From positions 1,503,001-1,567,000 of the forward strand of contig JAVMKO010000006.1 of assembly GCA_032164245.1 (NCBI GenBank): DNA of 64,000 bases, given 5' to 3'. Both the position numbers and the translations under genes were made by a program. This document shows, piece by piece, positions 11,236 to 22,514 of the stretch; the stretch's first letter is position 1, and every line of letters begins with the position of its first letter. This DNA is from Sternotherus odoratus. Its lineage: Eukaryota > Chordata > Testudines > Kinosternidae. Under the pieces are notes generated by a model, which worked only from the letters and a program-made list of their open reading frames with translations, was not told where the DNA came from and searched no databases.

Positions 11236-11404
11236 TGTCTTCTCCACACTGAGGGAGGGACACACTTTATTAATGAGTTTCCACTGTACAGATCCCTGTG
11301 TAACTCAGATAGGGGGGTTAAAGTCCATAGCAATTCCCAGACTTCTCAAACTACACCTAGGGGTGACACCCCGTCACAGTTCCCTGTACTCTCATATCTG
11401 TATC
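11236..11404. other. Short non-coding stretch
   Basis: Not assigned. It separates the CR1 5' truncation point from the MIR-like piece. Confidence 0.4.
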
Positions 11405-11525
11405 CATCCATTGGGGCCTTATAATTTAAATAGTAAGCTCTATGTTCTCTGTTTGTGCATCTCCTAGCACAGTGATCCATGAAGGAGTCTTCTAGCAGCT
11501 ACAGTAATACAAATAATAAATAAGA
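11405..11525 (+). repeat. MIR/CORE-SINE-like 3' part
   Basis: It ends with 'ctagcacagtgatcc', 'agctacagtaatacaaat' and 'aataaataag', the usual 3' tail of MIR-like elements in reptiles, preceded by 'tctgtttgtgcat'. It is diverged and the 5' limit is uncertain. Confidence 0.5.
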
Positions 11526-12545
11526 GAAGATGAGCATCTGGCCCAGTGACTAACTAATAAATCTCCCTATGAATGATTTGGGTTAAAATGATCATTTAAT
11601 GCAATGTTTGAGCAGCAAAAAGAAATATACATGATCATTTATTTGGATTAGGGCTAGACACTGTATACAATAAAGACAGCAGGACTGTGTCAGTATTGCA
11701 GTGTTCAGTTTATATCTTTATTTTCTACGTTTCAAAGATTTCCACATAAAAAGTACTGCACGTTTCATTTGAACGTGCTCTTTTTATAAGGGACTATAAC
11801 TGGGGCAGTTTTCAGATCTAGTCCCCAGCCTAACTGGCCAGTATTGGATTACGGCAATGCAGTTCAAAGACAGACATGCTCGCTTGTCACTTCCTAACAT
11901 AGTGGATGTGCTGTAGAACAGAATCGCTAGGATTTGTGTTCAGCTGTAGCTTCGGGACCCATCATTGTGAGATATTATCTACTATGAATGGGCTCTCCTT
12001 AGCTCACAGAAGGGGGGAAATAGCAGCATATGCAATTGTAATGGTTATTTCAGCACCCTGAATGTCTGATCGAGTCCTGTTTGTATTCTTTCCAGGATGT
12101 GTTTAGTAGATCGTTTTCTGTGGTGAAAATGATGTCTAATTTATGAAAATATAGCTCTTAAATATTTTGTTGTTTCTCCTATAAAAATAGATCCCCCTTC
12201 CCTGGAAGTAAAGAATGGCTCTTTATGTATTTATAAAAGTAGAAATATATTATCATTTCTTCTCACTTGCGGGTTTCTGTTAATTTTAATTACGTCTATG
12301 AAAGTTTCTAGCAACCTCCTGATAATGTGCTGAAAATGTATTAGTGGGCTTATTTCTACAAAGAAATATTAAAACTAAAAGCAAGGAGCACACTGTCTAC
12401 CATCGGAAGAACTAATTGTACATCGATACATAGATTTTTTTTTATTTTCCCATTTGTTTCTTCTTTGCAAAATGCATCACAATCCAATGTAAAACATGGG
12501 AATCAAGCCCGTTTGCCTGTGGTACCCTGCAGTTTGTGGAATAAG
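11526..12545. other. A+T-rich repeat-free block
   Basis: I see no CR1, PLE or hAT sequence. The block is A+T-rich and complex, without tandem structure, and has words such as 'atgatcatttatttgg', 'tgcacgtttcatttgaacg' and 'ttaattttaattac'. It could be a conserved non-coding element, but conservation cannot be judged from one sequence. No exon was found. Confidence 0.35.
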
Positions 12546-12624
12546 GGTACATAAGACCGGCCGTACTGGGTCAGACCAATGGTTCATCTAGCCCAGTATC
12601 CTGTCTTCCGACAGTAGCTAATGC

Positions 12625-12726
12625 TTGTCTGGGGTGGCTTAGACACAACAAATCCTGCATCTTGGCCGGGGGGCTAGACAACATGACACTTGTTGTCCCT
12701 TCTAGCCCATTGGTTCTATGATTCTA
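12625..12726 (+). mobile_element. CR1 3' end fragment (+) nested in CR1 (-)
   Basis: It reads as the last ~100 bp of a CR1 in plus sense: 'aaatcctgcatcttgg', 'ggctagacaacatgac', 'cccttctagccc', ending 'ggttctatgattctagg'. It breaks the outer copy between 'taatgc' and 'tgcttcag', which are continuous in the other copies (for example near 25765). Confidence 0.75.
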
Positions 12727-13017
12727 GGTGCTTCAGAGGGAATGAACAGAACAAGCAATCATTGAGTGTTCCAACCCCTGTCGTCCAGTCCCAGCCTCCG
12801 GCAATCGGAAGCTGGGGATGCCCACAGCATGGGGTAACATCCCTGACAATCCTGGATAATAGCCATTAATGGACCTGTCCTCCATGAATGTATCTAGTTT
12901 TGAACTCTGTTATAGTTCTGGCCTTCACAGCATGCTCTGGCAATGAGTTCTGCGGGTTGACTGTGTTGTGTGAAGAAGAACTTCCTTTTGTTTGTTTTAA
13001 ACATGCCACCTATTAAT

Positions 13018-13611
13018 CATAGAATCACAGAACTGGAAGGGACCTCACGTGGTCATCTGATCCAGTCCCCTGCACTCGAAGCAGGACCAAGTATTATCTT
13101 CTAGACCATCCCTGACAGGTGTGTTTCTAATCTGCTCTTAAAAGTCCCCAATCACCACAACCTCCCAAGGCACTTTATCCCAGTGCTTCACCACCCTGAC
13201 AGTTAGGAAGTTTTTCGTAATGTCCAACCTACACCTTCCTTGCTGCAATTTGATCCCATATATTCTTGTCCTAACCTCAGTGGTTAAGAAGAGTATTTTT
13301 TCTCCCTCCTTCTTGTAAAAACCTTTTATTTACTTGAAAACTGAGAGCGTGTTCCCCCTCGGTTGTCTCTTCTCCAGATAAACAAACCCATTTTTTTCAA
13401 TCTTCCCTTATGGGTCGTGTTTTCTAGACCTTTAATCATTTTTGTTGCTTTTCTGTGAACTTCCTCCAATTTGTCCACATCTTTCCTGAACTGTGGTGCC
13501 CAGAACTGGACATGATACTCCAGTTGGGGCCTAATCAGCATGGAGATGAGCGAAAGAATTACCTCTCGTGTCTTGCTTACAATACTCCTGCTAATACATC
13601 CTAGAATGAAT
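13018..13611 (-). mobile_element. Second CR1 (-) nested in the first
   Basis: It begins at the CR1 terminal repeat 'catagaatcacag' and runs through 'ctggaagggacctca'. It is flanked by ctattaat (13010-13017) and ctataat (13612-13618), a slightly decayed target duplication. The frame at 13688-13326 (minus) includes ORF2 C-terminal residues '[10 protein letters not shown]', 'REVILSL', 'IRPQLEYHVQFWAPQFRKD' and 'KLEEVHRKATKMI'. It is 5'-truncated. Confidence 0.85.
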
Positions 13612-13780
13612 CTATAATGTCGTTGGGTGACCCTTACTTCTTGTTTTATGAGGAGTAAAAAACACTTCCGTATATACTTTCTCCACACCAGTGATGGTTT
13701 TATAGACCTCTATCATAGCACCTCTTAGTCTTCTCTTTTCCAAGCTGAAAAGCCCCGGTCTTTTAATCTCTCCTCAGCTG

Positions 13781-16017
13781 CTATAGATATCCACAGTTTA
13801 ATTTGTGGGATGGGTTTAAGCGGCTGACGCTAAGGCAAGCTCAGTGTGAGAGCTGCGTGCCCTAATCTCATGCTAGATATCACTGTTGGTTTTTTTCCTG
13901 GTCTATGTGTAGATGAGCCAAGACTTGAGATTCAGAATAGCTTCGGAGAGGAGAGTTGAATGGAGTCCAAAAGATCATTTGATTCTACGGCCTCGTTTTC
14001 CTTGAATCTCAGAAAAAGAAAACGGAGAAGGTGGGGGCAGGAGGATTGCACCGAGATCCAAACATCACTTTTAAGGTCATTTTTTTCCTTTGGAGATTTT
14101 ATATTTAATTTTCCTCCCTCTTATGACTTGGAGAGGGAGAAAAACCCATTCTTGGAGTAGAGGGCAAAAATGAAACTGCACTATAAGAGCTTCCTTCTCT
14201 AGGAAATGGTTGTTGTGATCTATTATTTTTAATCCTGACCCATATTTTTCCTACTTTAAAATTTCCCATTTGCATTTGTTACAGTGCAATGCTGGCTTGC
14301 CATCCTCTCTCCTAAATAAACACTGGTTCTACAGCAAGTGTTTACTGCCAAACTCAGTGGGAGTAGTCTGTTAATTGCCATGTAGGCTTTCTGGTGCTCC
14401 CCCAACTCAGGGCTTTTCAGTGTTCAAATTGTTTATTAAAACTCAGACATGTCCCATAATGATGGACTAGTGAAATATTTTACAAAACAGCAAATGGTGT
14501 CAACACACTAGGATCTATGCCAAATTAGATTTCGCCCTACAACAGGTGGATTCTTTCTCTCCCAAATCTAACGAAAGAATTGCTCATTTAAGGTGGATGT
14601 TTGCACTGAAAGGCACAGCCCTGAGGATGGGATGTTGTGCTTGCCCCACTCCCAGGGCAGTTCTGGAAGGCACTGTGCTTCATCGGATGCCTGGAACTCT
14701 TTGCTAGAGTCCTTTCCAAGCTGTAAAAGCCCTTTCACAAGTTTCCTGCCCATCTTCCTGCAGCAAAATGGCCTTCCTGGCTGGTGTGGAGTCCAGCTCC
14801 TTTGGGGAACGCATGGCACAGAGCCCATGTGCGTCCTACAGCACCTGCAGCTAAGATCTGGGTAGCCCGAAATAGGCATACAAGAGGTGTGTGGGGAAAT
14901 CCTCTTCCATGTAGCTGTGTTAGGAACAGCCCTTAGATTGTCCTTCTGTTGCATGATATTCTTGGTAGCCACACACATTTCAGCTGATAGATTTTAGTTT
15001 TGAGATTCCAAGGCAGTATATTGAGTGAAAATCAATTTGCTTTTCTTTGTTTGGCCCCAGAGTGGTAGATAGTCCAGTTCTGCAATTCTCAAGCATCCAT
15101 ACCACAGAACTCCTGTTCACACATTTGCGGAGATGTACACAAACCCATTCTTTTTGGGTGTGCTTCCCCCCCCCCCCCCCGCCCCGCCTTTACACAACTG
15201 CATGGAAATTCACTGATTAGAACTGTCCTGGTGGCTGAAAGCCCATGCAGTCATGCAGGTATAATTCACAAAATCATGGATGTATATGAGCCAGAAATGA
15301 AGCTCTTGTCTCCATGTGAGCAGTACTGCCATTTCTCCACGTTCCCCAGAGTGCGTGCACAGATCTGCCCCCGGCTGGAGGCACGACTCTCACTTTCTTA
15401 CCCCATGTAGCTGTTACTCCCACCCTCTCTGACCAGTGTCACATTCCAACCAACACAGATGTTTTGACTGCAATGTGGTTCTCCCAGGTCCCAGTATGTT
15501 ATATCTGGACCCAGCAGCCTGCCCTGATGTAAGGACTGGAACCCATATCATTCTTCTATCATCAAGGAGGAAAATATTTCTGCGTTGCTGCAGTCATTGC
15601 AATATACAAGGCAGTTCCAGGCGCAGTTGGAGACAGTTGGTCACATAGCAATCCCAGTGCCTTAGGGTCTATCACTGTCAGCAATGTTGAAACTCATCCA
15701 TCTGGAGAGGAATTGCAGGCTACATGTTGCTCAAAACACTGTTGGATGCACCACCACTGATCTGCAATTTTTGTCAGATTCACCAGCATTGTCCACAAAA
15801 GTTGCCATTTCTCTGCTCTCCTGTTGCAGTTCTTGCCCCGGGTATGTCTTCTCTGCCACAGGGAAATTCTTCTTTGCCTGTATGTTTTACCCTGTGCTAC
15901 CGGTGTGCAATATAAGCACACTGCTCTCAGAGGGCAACCAGGAAATCACTCCTTTGGGCTGTACTGCTGGGAATACATCATCCATGCAGGCTAACGCTGT
16001 TCCTCGCTCTCTGCCTT
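13781..16017. other. Non-coding stretch
   Basis: No gene is seen. A C-run of about 18 bases lies at 15164-15181. Open frames at 14568-14978 (minus) and 15684-16049 (plus) are mutually overlapping and motif-free. Confidence 0.45.
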
Positions 16018-16151
16018 CCACTGCTTGCATCCAACGAAGTGGGTATTAGCCCACGAAAGCTTATGGTTCAATACTTTAGTTAGTCTTTAAGGTGCCTCAG
16101 GACTCTTTGTCACTTCTGCTATTCCAGACTAACACGGCTACCTCTCTGCTT
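16018..16151 (+). mobile_element. PLE 3' fragment with 11-bp TSD
   Basis: The 134-bp insert is flanked by direct repeats ctctctgcctt (16007-16017 and 16152-16162). It starts 'ccactgcttgcatcc', then the hammerhead-like block with 'acgaagtggg' and 'cccacgaaagc'. It ends in the family 3' end 'ggctacctctctg' plus a few bases. It is 5'-truncated at a different point from the copy at 10246-10408, with the same 3' end. Confidence 0.88.
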
Positions 16152-17108
16152 CTCTCTGCCTTGTATCTTGTCAGCCAAGACGTCTGCTTGGTTCCCCATC
16201 ACCACTTTGTTTGTAGTAGCTCCAGGGAGCAGCCGCTTCCTTTGTTCTGTTTTTTATCGCTGATTTGCCCCTCTGCCTGGCTGGTTCATGCTATCCAAGC
16301 AGCAAGAGCAGCAGTCTGTCACCTTGTGCCTCGCAGTGAACTTCCCCCTTTTTATAGTATTGTCTGTGGGAGCTCTGGGCACTTTGGGACCAGAAATCCC
16401 CTGTCACGAGTGTTATACTGGACCCGGCAGAGGAGGAGACAGACTCAGAGGGAGCAGATGTGAACAGCTGTCTGGGGTGGGGGCAGCATTCGTGTTCAGG
16501 CTGCGAAACCAATCGAATGTGGAGCTGTCCACTGGGAAGTTGGGAGCACGCAGCCATTTACAGGGACAAGCTGACACGTGGTGCTGACTGAACCTGAGAC
16601 ATTCTCAACCCGGCCCATCATTTCACACTGACTCAGCGGACTTGCCAGGGTGACAATCCTGGGATTATAGAGATGTTCAATCCTAGTGGGTGGGAATGGG
16701 AAAAATTCATTGTTGAGTGCAAAGTTTGTAAACTTTGTGAGAGACTTTGCAAACTAAAATAGTCACCTTTACAAAGTAAATATTGACCAAGCCAGCTTCC
16801 CACTGTTATCGAGCCATCGATTCTTTCCATTGCTGTTCTAAGTGAAGAAACACCTGTTCACTCTCAAGCATGGACACCTTCTTATTGTACAAGGAACGGT
16901 CTAGCCCAAACGCCCTTAGGAGGCTGGGGACACGTGCAGAGATCTTGTATCACCCCCAAGAACAGCGGCTCCCTTTATTAACCCAGCTACTGCTGCTAAC
17001 AGTTTAAACTTTTATAGCACTTTCCCAATTGGAAACATGATGCATGTGATAAGTGGTGAGCTGATTTAAGGCTGTCTGTCATGGAAAGATGTGCAGTGTT
17101 CTCTGATA
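16152..17108. other. Non-coding stretch
   Basis: No gene or repeat is recognised. Open frames at 16092-16587 on both strands run through the PLE insert or overlap one another. Confidence 0.4.
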
Positions 17109-17265
17109 TAAGTGCTCCCGACTTATGGAAATCCAAGTTATGGAAATCTGCCCTTGCAGAAAAAGCTCCGTAAGCTAAAAATAGGAGGAGATTTGTGTGT
17201 GTAATGGTCGGAGTTACGTCTCCAACTTATGCAAATTCCGTGTTATGCAAGTCGGGGAGCCTCTG
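17109..17265. mobile_element. Tc1/mariner (Tigger-like) MITE candidate
   Basis: The left end has 'gtgctcccgacttatgg'. The right end, reverse-complemented, has 'cagaggctccccgactt', giving imperfect inverted termini around a ~157-bp body. Both ends also repeat 'cttatg(g/c)aaat' words internally. A TA dinucleotide flanks each end (17107-17108 and 17266-17267), as mariner-type transposases require. There is no coding capacity. Confidence 0.55.
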
Positions 17266-17426
17266 TAGCCACCTTCAGTCCTTGGCTTTAGAACTTTCTC
17301 CTTACAGTGGAGTTGAACCTGTTGTCATCCTGCGAAGTGACATTTCAAATGAGACGCACCAAATTACAACATTAAAAAAGCCTAAAATATGAAATCTAAG
17401 ACTGAATGGGATGTTCATCCAGGATG

Positions 17427-18100
17427 TGCTGGGCTATGTAAGGGTTAAAGCAGAAACCTGGGACACTGCTGGTGAACAGAGCTGGCATTAGGGAGGAAAG
17501 GCACAGACAAGCACCGCTTCTGCACTGGATAGATAAAGTGCAGGTCTCTCGGTGTTAAACAGATTTAGGGCTTCCCCTCTTCCTGCCCTTCTCCTGGTTT
17601 AGAAGGTTGCAGATGTCTGAGAAATGTGGGGATCTAAAGGATGCCTTTTGGGGTAGAGTAGTGTTATCTCCCTCTCCCTTTCCTTCCCAGCTGCACAGTC
17701 GAATTCGGGGTCATGGCCCCTTTCTCCTTCTTCCCACCCCCCGCTGCAAACTGCTGATCCAAGGAGTTCATGTCTGCAATTATAGCAAAGTGTATCTTCA
17801 AAGTAACATTTATTGGTAGAATATGCTAATGAGGTAAATAATAATCGGGGCAGAGATAATTATATTCAGTATAGGGTTATCAATATTCATTGTATGGGCG
17901 GTGATATTGCTCCATAAGAGTTTTGGGGGTGTTGTAATAAATGTAGGAATTTACACACTAATGTAGATTAAAAGAGTAGGATGTAACTAATCCAGAGTTT
18001 ACTGGACAATTGGGTCCAGGGGAGCAAGTACCGCAATAAAAAAGTCCATCTACTCAAATCCACCTCTGAGTCAGCCTGTCCTTCTTCCAAAAGAATCATT
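17427..18100 (+). repeat. Dispersed repeat copy 2, possible solo LTR
   Basis: This is the partner of 7661-8255, aligned in the same orientation over the whole length with scattered indels. Extra sequence lies at about 17460-17600. It contains 'gcaataaa' near 18032 and 'gacaattgggtccagggg' just before it. The right boundary is uncertain, since similarity fades after 'cctctgagtc' (18063-18072). No matching target duplication was found. Confidence 0.55.
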
Positions 18101-18654
18101 TCTCACTTAGTACTGTAGATTGTAAAGCACTTTTTGAATCAGCTCTGGAGTGATTTACTTGTTTTGAATATGTGTAATGCCGTTTAAATTAGTTTGAGAA
18201 CAGGCTAAACTGCTCTAATAAGATAGGAATAATTTGTGGAACTTAGATACAAGAATAGTTTATTAGGCTGTTTTATGGTATGATGCACATTTTATCACTG
18301 TGATGAGATGCAAATGATTTAAATATCTATGTGTGGCTTGATTCAACAGTGCAAGCTGGTTTTGAAGAAGGGGCTGCCCTTAATTCAGTTTCTATCACAA
18401 AGTGAGTGATTTAAAGTACTTTCATGTCATTAAGTAAATGTAAGTTTTCTATCAGGAGAGTATTCTAAACCACCTTCAGTGGGAACAGAGATGTGGCCCA
18501 GTTTATGGGATATCGTAAGTAGAATTGCAAAATACCCGAAGCGTTCACAGAGAACACATTACAGGCTCCCAGTCCTAGTCACAAACATGTGATTTCAGAC
18601 TTGTTCATACCATACAGTCAGCACCAAGAATTCACAGGCAATGTGTTCTGATGA
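18101..18654. other. A+T-rich repeat-free block
   Basis: I see no gene. The block contains an octamer word 'atgcaaat' at about 18309-18316, followed by 'gatttaaat'. It also has several TAATT/ATTTA words. It could be regulatory, but this is unsupported without conservation data. Confidence 0.3.
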
Positions 18655-18765
18655 AAAGGCCACTGGCTTGGAGTCAAGAGATCTAGTTTCTGTTCTCCAT
18701 CCTGACACTGACCTGCTGTGTGCCCATACCGTGTGCAAGTCACTTCTGTGTCTTTGGGACATGGA
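18655..18765 (+). repeat. MIR/CORE-SINE-like 5'/core part
   Basis: It carries 'cctgacactgacctgctg', 'tgtgtgcccat' and 'gtgcaagtcacttctgtg', which follow the MIR order 'cactgacctgctgtgtgac...gggcaagtcactt'. It is old and diverged. Confidence 0.55.
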
Positions 18766-19714
18766 CTCTCTCTTGTTGTGTCTCTGAAGTGACTGGCCTC
18801 AGGGGGTGTCCTCCTCTTGGATGGGCTGACTAGCTGTGATGGTAATAGAAATAATAATAACCATCCAATTAAGCATAATGTTGCTGCTGATGAGAGTGTC
18901 AGGATTGGAGCATTACCTGTTTGGAAGTTCAAGGGAGATCTTGAACTGGTAGAGACTGGAGTGAGGCAATGCATACAAAACTTGCCGAGGTCCCCATGTC
19001 TCAATAGAACACTGACAAATACGGAGCTAGAAGCAGTCTGTGTGTTAGTATTACAAATAGGTGTTAGAGTTATAAGAATGTGTTTAGTGTTTAAACTTTA
19101 TTGAGCACTTGTGGGTTTCTGCCTGGATTAATCTCACTTATAACGGCCATTTCCCATATTGTGGAGTTGTATTGTGAGCCCCTGTGACTGTGTTAAATCC
19201 CCAGATGGGAGAGAGACATTAACCAGCATGAAATGCTGCTCTCCAAGAGAAGCCATCACATCTTGCCCAACAGGAAAGGTCCATTGACAACAGAGAGACT
19301 ATTGTGGGATGTTAAAGATGACAATATGCATTGGCTGTTCTACCCTCCCTCCATGAAGATGAGTCATGCAAGTGGATTCCTCCCATTGGCTGAGTTTGCA
19401 GCTCTGCACCAAGGTTATGTAATGAGCACAGCAAACTCTGTGTTCCTTCGGCACAGTACCATGGCCACCACCTCTCCCACACTCATTCGTTCAGTTGGAC
19501 AGCCTATTGGGACCCCTCCCGTCCAATACAATCCGGAGATCCAGTAATCGTGCAATGGAAGTCATGCACACTATTCCACTGCTTCACGTCCTGTCTGGAA
19601 ATGGGAAGTGACAGAAACGTCTCTTAGCATCTCAGAACTCACAAAGCATGCTGCATTCCTCTGCTCCTAAAAAGAGCAAAGCTTGTGGGGAGAATGCACT
19701 AAAAACTCGTAACA
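18766..19714. other. Non-coding stretch
   Basis: No gene is recognised. The plus frame at 19233-19547 has no motif. Confidence 0.4.
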
Positions 19715-20395
19715 CCATAAGAACAGCCAGACTGTGTCAGACCAATGGCCCATCTAGCCCAGTGTCCTGTGTGTGCACAGGGAATGAACAGGACAAGCAA
19801 TTATTGAGTGATCCATCCCGTCGGCCAGTCTAGCTTCTGGCAATCAGAGGCTAGGGACACCCAAGAGCATGAGGTTGCATCCCTGACCATTTTGGCTAAT
19901 AGCCATTGATGGATCTATCCTCCATGAAATTATCTAGTTCCTTTTTTAACACAGTTATAGTTGTGACCCTTAGACTGTCCCCTGGCAATGAGTTCCACAG
20001 GTTGGATGTGTGTTGTGTGAAGAAGACCTTCCTTTTGTTTGTTTTAAATCCTATTTAAAATGTTTTAAAGCCTATTAATTTCATTGGGTGACTCCTGCTT
20101 TTTGTGTTATGAGAAGGAGTAAGTAACACTTATTTACTTTCTCCACACCAGTCATGATTTTATAGAACTCTTATCATATCACGTCTTATATTAGTCATGT
20201 CTTTTGCAAGCTGAAAAGTCCCAATTAATTTTAATCTCTCCTCATACAAAAGTTGTTACATACCATTAACATTTTTGTTGCCCTTTTCTGTACCTTTTTC
20301 AGAGTTCATATCTTTTTAAAGATGGGTCGAACAGAATGACACACAGTATTCAAGGGGAGGACATACTAGGGATTTATATAGTAGTGTTCTGATAG
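19715..20395 (-). mobile_element. CR1 LINE, 3' part
   Basis: Minus-sense CR1, beginning with 'cataagaacagccagac' and 'catctagcccagtgtcc'. It continues with 'tggctaatagccattg', 'tgagttccacaggttg', 'cttccttttgtttg', 'gaaggagtaagtaacac', 'ttttatagaactc' and 'aagctgaaaagtccc'. It extends to about 20395 and is 5'-truncated. No frame survives. Confidence 0.85.
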
Positions 20396-20464
20396 TCACC
20401 AGTTACCCACACTTCATGCAGCAGGGCATAGGAGGCTCCACTACTGTCTCCCGCTCTAAGGAAA

Positions 20465-20544
20465 GTTGGGGATTGGTCCTCCTTTGAGCAGGGGGTTGGA
20501 ATAGATACCTCCTGAGGTCCCTTCCAGCCCTGAGTTTCTATGAA
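20465..20544 (+). mobile_element. CR1 3' end fragment
   Basis: It reads 'ggggattggtcctcc', 'tttgagcagggggttgg', 'tacctcctgaggtccc' and ends 'gagtttctatgaa', the plus-sense CR1 terminus. It faces the next CR1 tail to tail. Confidence 0.85.
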
Positions 20545-20562
20545 AGGGTAATCCTGACAAAC

Positions 20563-20805
20563 CATAGAATCATAGAATATCAGGGTTGGAAGGAACCTCA
20601 GGACCAACCCCAACTAAATCATCCCAGCCAGGGCTTTGTCAAGCCTGACCTTAGAAACCTCTAAGGAAGGAGATTCCACCACCTCCCTAGGGAACCCATT
20701 CCAGTGCTTCACCACTGTGAAAAAGTGTTTCCTAATATCCAACCTAAACCTCCTCCACTGCATCTTGAGACCATTACTCCTTGCTCTGTTATCTATCATC
20801 ATGGT
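20563..20805 (-). mobile_element. CR1 3' end fragment, opposite sense
   Basis: It begins 'catagaatcatagaat' (the terminal repeat on minus), then 'cagggttggaaggaacc', 'catcccagccagggct', 'aaggagattccaccacc' and 'tattccagtgcttcacc'-type words. It forms a ~75-bp inverted repeat with 20465-20544. The minus frame 20847-20614 reads the ORF2 C-terminus ('[20 protein letters not shown]'). Confidence 0.88.
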
Positions 20806-20881
20806 GTGGGAATTGTTGGGAAATGGTAGTTTTGTAAAAGAAGCCACTCTAAGTTACCTAGACCAGTTCATTCATTGTTAG

Positions 20882-20962
20882 CCTCAACCCTTCTTATTCT
20901 CAACCGTTCTTAACCCTTCTTAATCCTTCTCAACCCTTATTATTCTCAACCCATTTTATTCT
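20882..20962. repeat. Pyrimidine-rich imperfect tandem repeat
   Basis: About five loose copies of a 'tctcaacccttctta'-type unit of about 14-16 bases. Confidence 0.65.
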
Positions 20963-22514
20963 GAGTCATCCTGACAGTCATTCTCCAAGTTAATTTAGGA
21001 CTTAGTCCTACTGTTTAGGCACAGCTCGACTTGCTTAGGCAGCAGTGTCACACAGAAAAGGTGTTGGGAGCATTACTGTGTCTGTCAGAGTTCTCATAAA
21101 CCTGTCCTGCTCCTCCCAAAGTCAGCCATGATAAAGAGACGACTCCATTGCACTAAGCGGTTAGTAGTTCTGGTCTGTATTGCAGGTGCAGTGTAGAATG
21201 GCAGTGGATAACAATAACACACCATTTCTTAGCACTTACTGCAATGAACAAATCACAGTGAGCGTGTTCTTTATTCATGGAGGTTCACCTTGTTTATGGC
21301 TATTGATTTGCTTTTATAACAAGTAGGTGGCTAATCATGGAGCCAAAGCTACAATAGAATTTAACCAGCAGAGCTTGTTGCCTGAGAGTTTTCAAGCATC
21401 GTAATGATACAGCTCTGACTTTCTCTCTCTAATTAATTGTTTGGGTTTTTTTCCCCTTGTGGAAAACCAGGTCGGCAGTTCATCTGAACTGGAACTAATC
21501 GAAAGGAGTCATGCGTTGCACAGCTGAGAAGTCTGACTCTCGGTCCTCTGAGTGAAAATGGGGCCGGGTGCCCTGCAATTCCTCTTCAGAAACATGCTCT
21601 GAGAACAGTGGTGCCGCAGAGGTGCAGTGACCTCCCAACGGGTGCCCGGCACTGCCAAGACTGAGGGCTTTGGGTTGGGCCAAGGAAAACAAAAGTGCCA
21701 GAGATCCACAGCTGTTGGGGACTGTACAGTTGTTGTTTTTTCTAAATAATCTAACCAGGAATATAAACTCAACCACAGGGACTCAGAGCACCAAATAAAC
21801 ACATCTATTGAAAAAACCCAGCAGCCAAACCATGCAAACAAAATCTCCCACCTGTGCCCTCCATGTTAAATGTCTAATTTTGCTTTTGTTATTGCTCAAT
21901 TTCTTTCTAAAATGAAAAGTGAGGTTTTCCCTTCTGCACGGCCTTTGAATACTAACATACAGGATTGGGGGTCTGTCTCCCTGATGGCATGGAATCCAAA
22001 TAATTCCCAGTGTTTGCTGGTGTGAAGTCCCGTGTTAACTCCTGTACGATCCGACTACAACATGGCCACGAGCTAATCCTACAAGGGGAACCATGGCTTC
22101 TTGCCATGTTCTCACTAGAGGCGATGGAGTGGTTACCATTGGTTGCTCTGTTATATCCTGCAAAGTAACATCTCATCAACATACTGCCAGTGGGGAGCGA
22201 CTTTGCCTTCATTACGTCAAATGAGCAATGTTAATGTTTATAACGAAGGGATTATGTTTTAAACTGTGGACAGATGCACATACAAGCTACGCTCACTTAC
22301 CCTCATACACATGGATTGAGTACATGTGCCTGAAAATGCCACCTGCAAACCGAGAGCCTGGTCCAATGCTCATTGAAGTCAATGGAAAGGCTCACCTTGA
22401 TTTCAGGAGGAAGTGAATCGAGCTCCATCTAACCATTCGCCATTGCTGCTTGAGTTGGGAGTGCAGTTGCTCCTTCTTCCTGGCTGCTCAAAACAGTGAG
22501 ACATTTAGCAAAAT
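20963..22514. other. Non-coding stretch
   Basis: No gene is recognised. A short stretch at 22340-22412 ('gcctggtccaatgctc', 'attgaagtcaatgg') resembles small palindromic MITE-like pieces common in turtle DNA, but ends cannot be set. Confidence 0.4.

Larger units (their letters stand above)
12546..13780 (-). mobile_element. CR1 LINE 3' end, split by two CR1 insertions
   Basis: The outer copy (minus) runs 12546-12624, 12727-13017 and 13612-13780. It shows the CR1 end signature: 'gtactgggtcagacc' / 'catctagcccagtatcc', then 'ggataatagccatt', 'cttccttttgtttg' and 'tttatagacctctatcat'. The pieces read in correct order once the two inserts are removed. Confidence 0.85.

Noticed and set aside
15164..15181. 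Homopolymer runs (also 22949, 36668, 63860) as functional sites
   Set aside because: Simple low-complexity runs, possibly of inaccurate length; no associated feature.
7661..18100. One LTR element with two LTRs
   Set aside because: The copies are too diverged, the ~9-kb interval holds unrelated CR1 and PLE elements, and no gag/pol-like coding was found.
18309..18316. Octamer as a promoter element
   Set aside because: A single 8-base word is expected by chance in A+T-rich DNA; no transcription unit is visible nearby.
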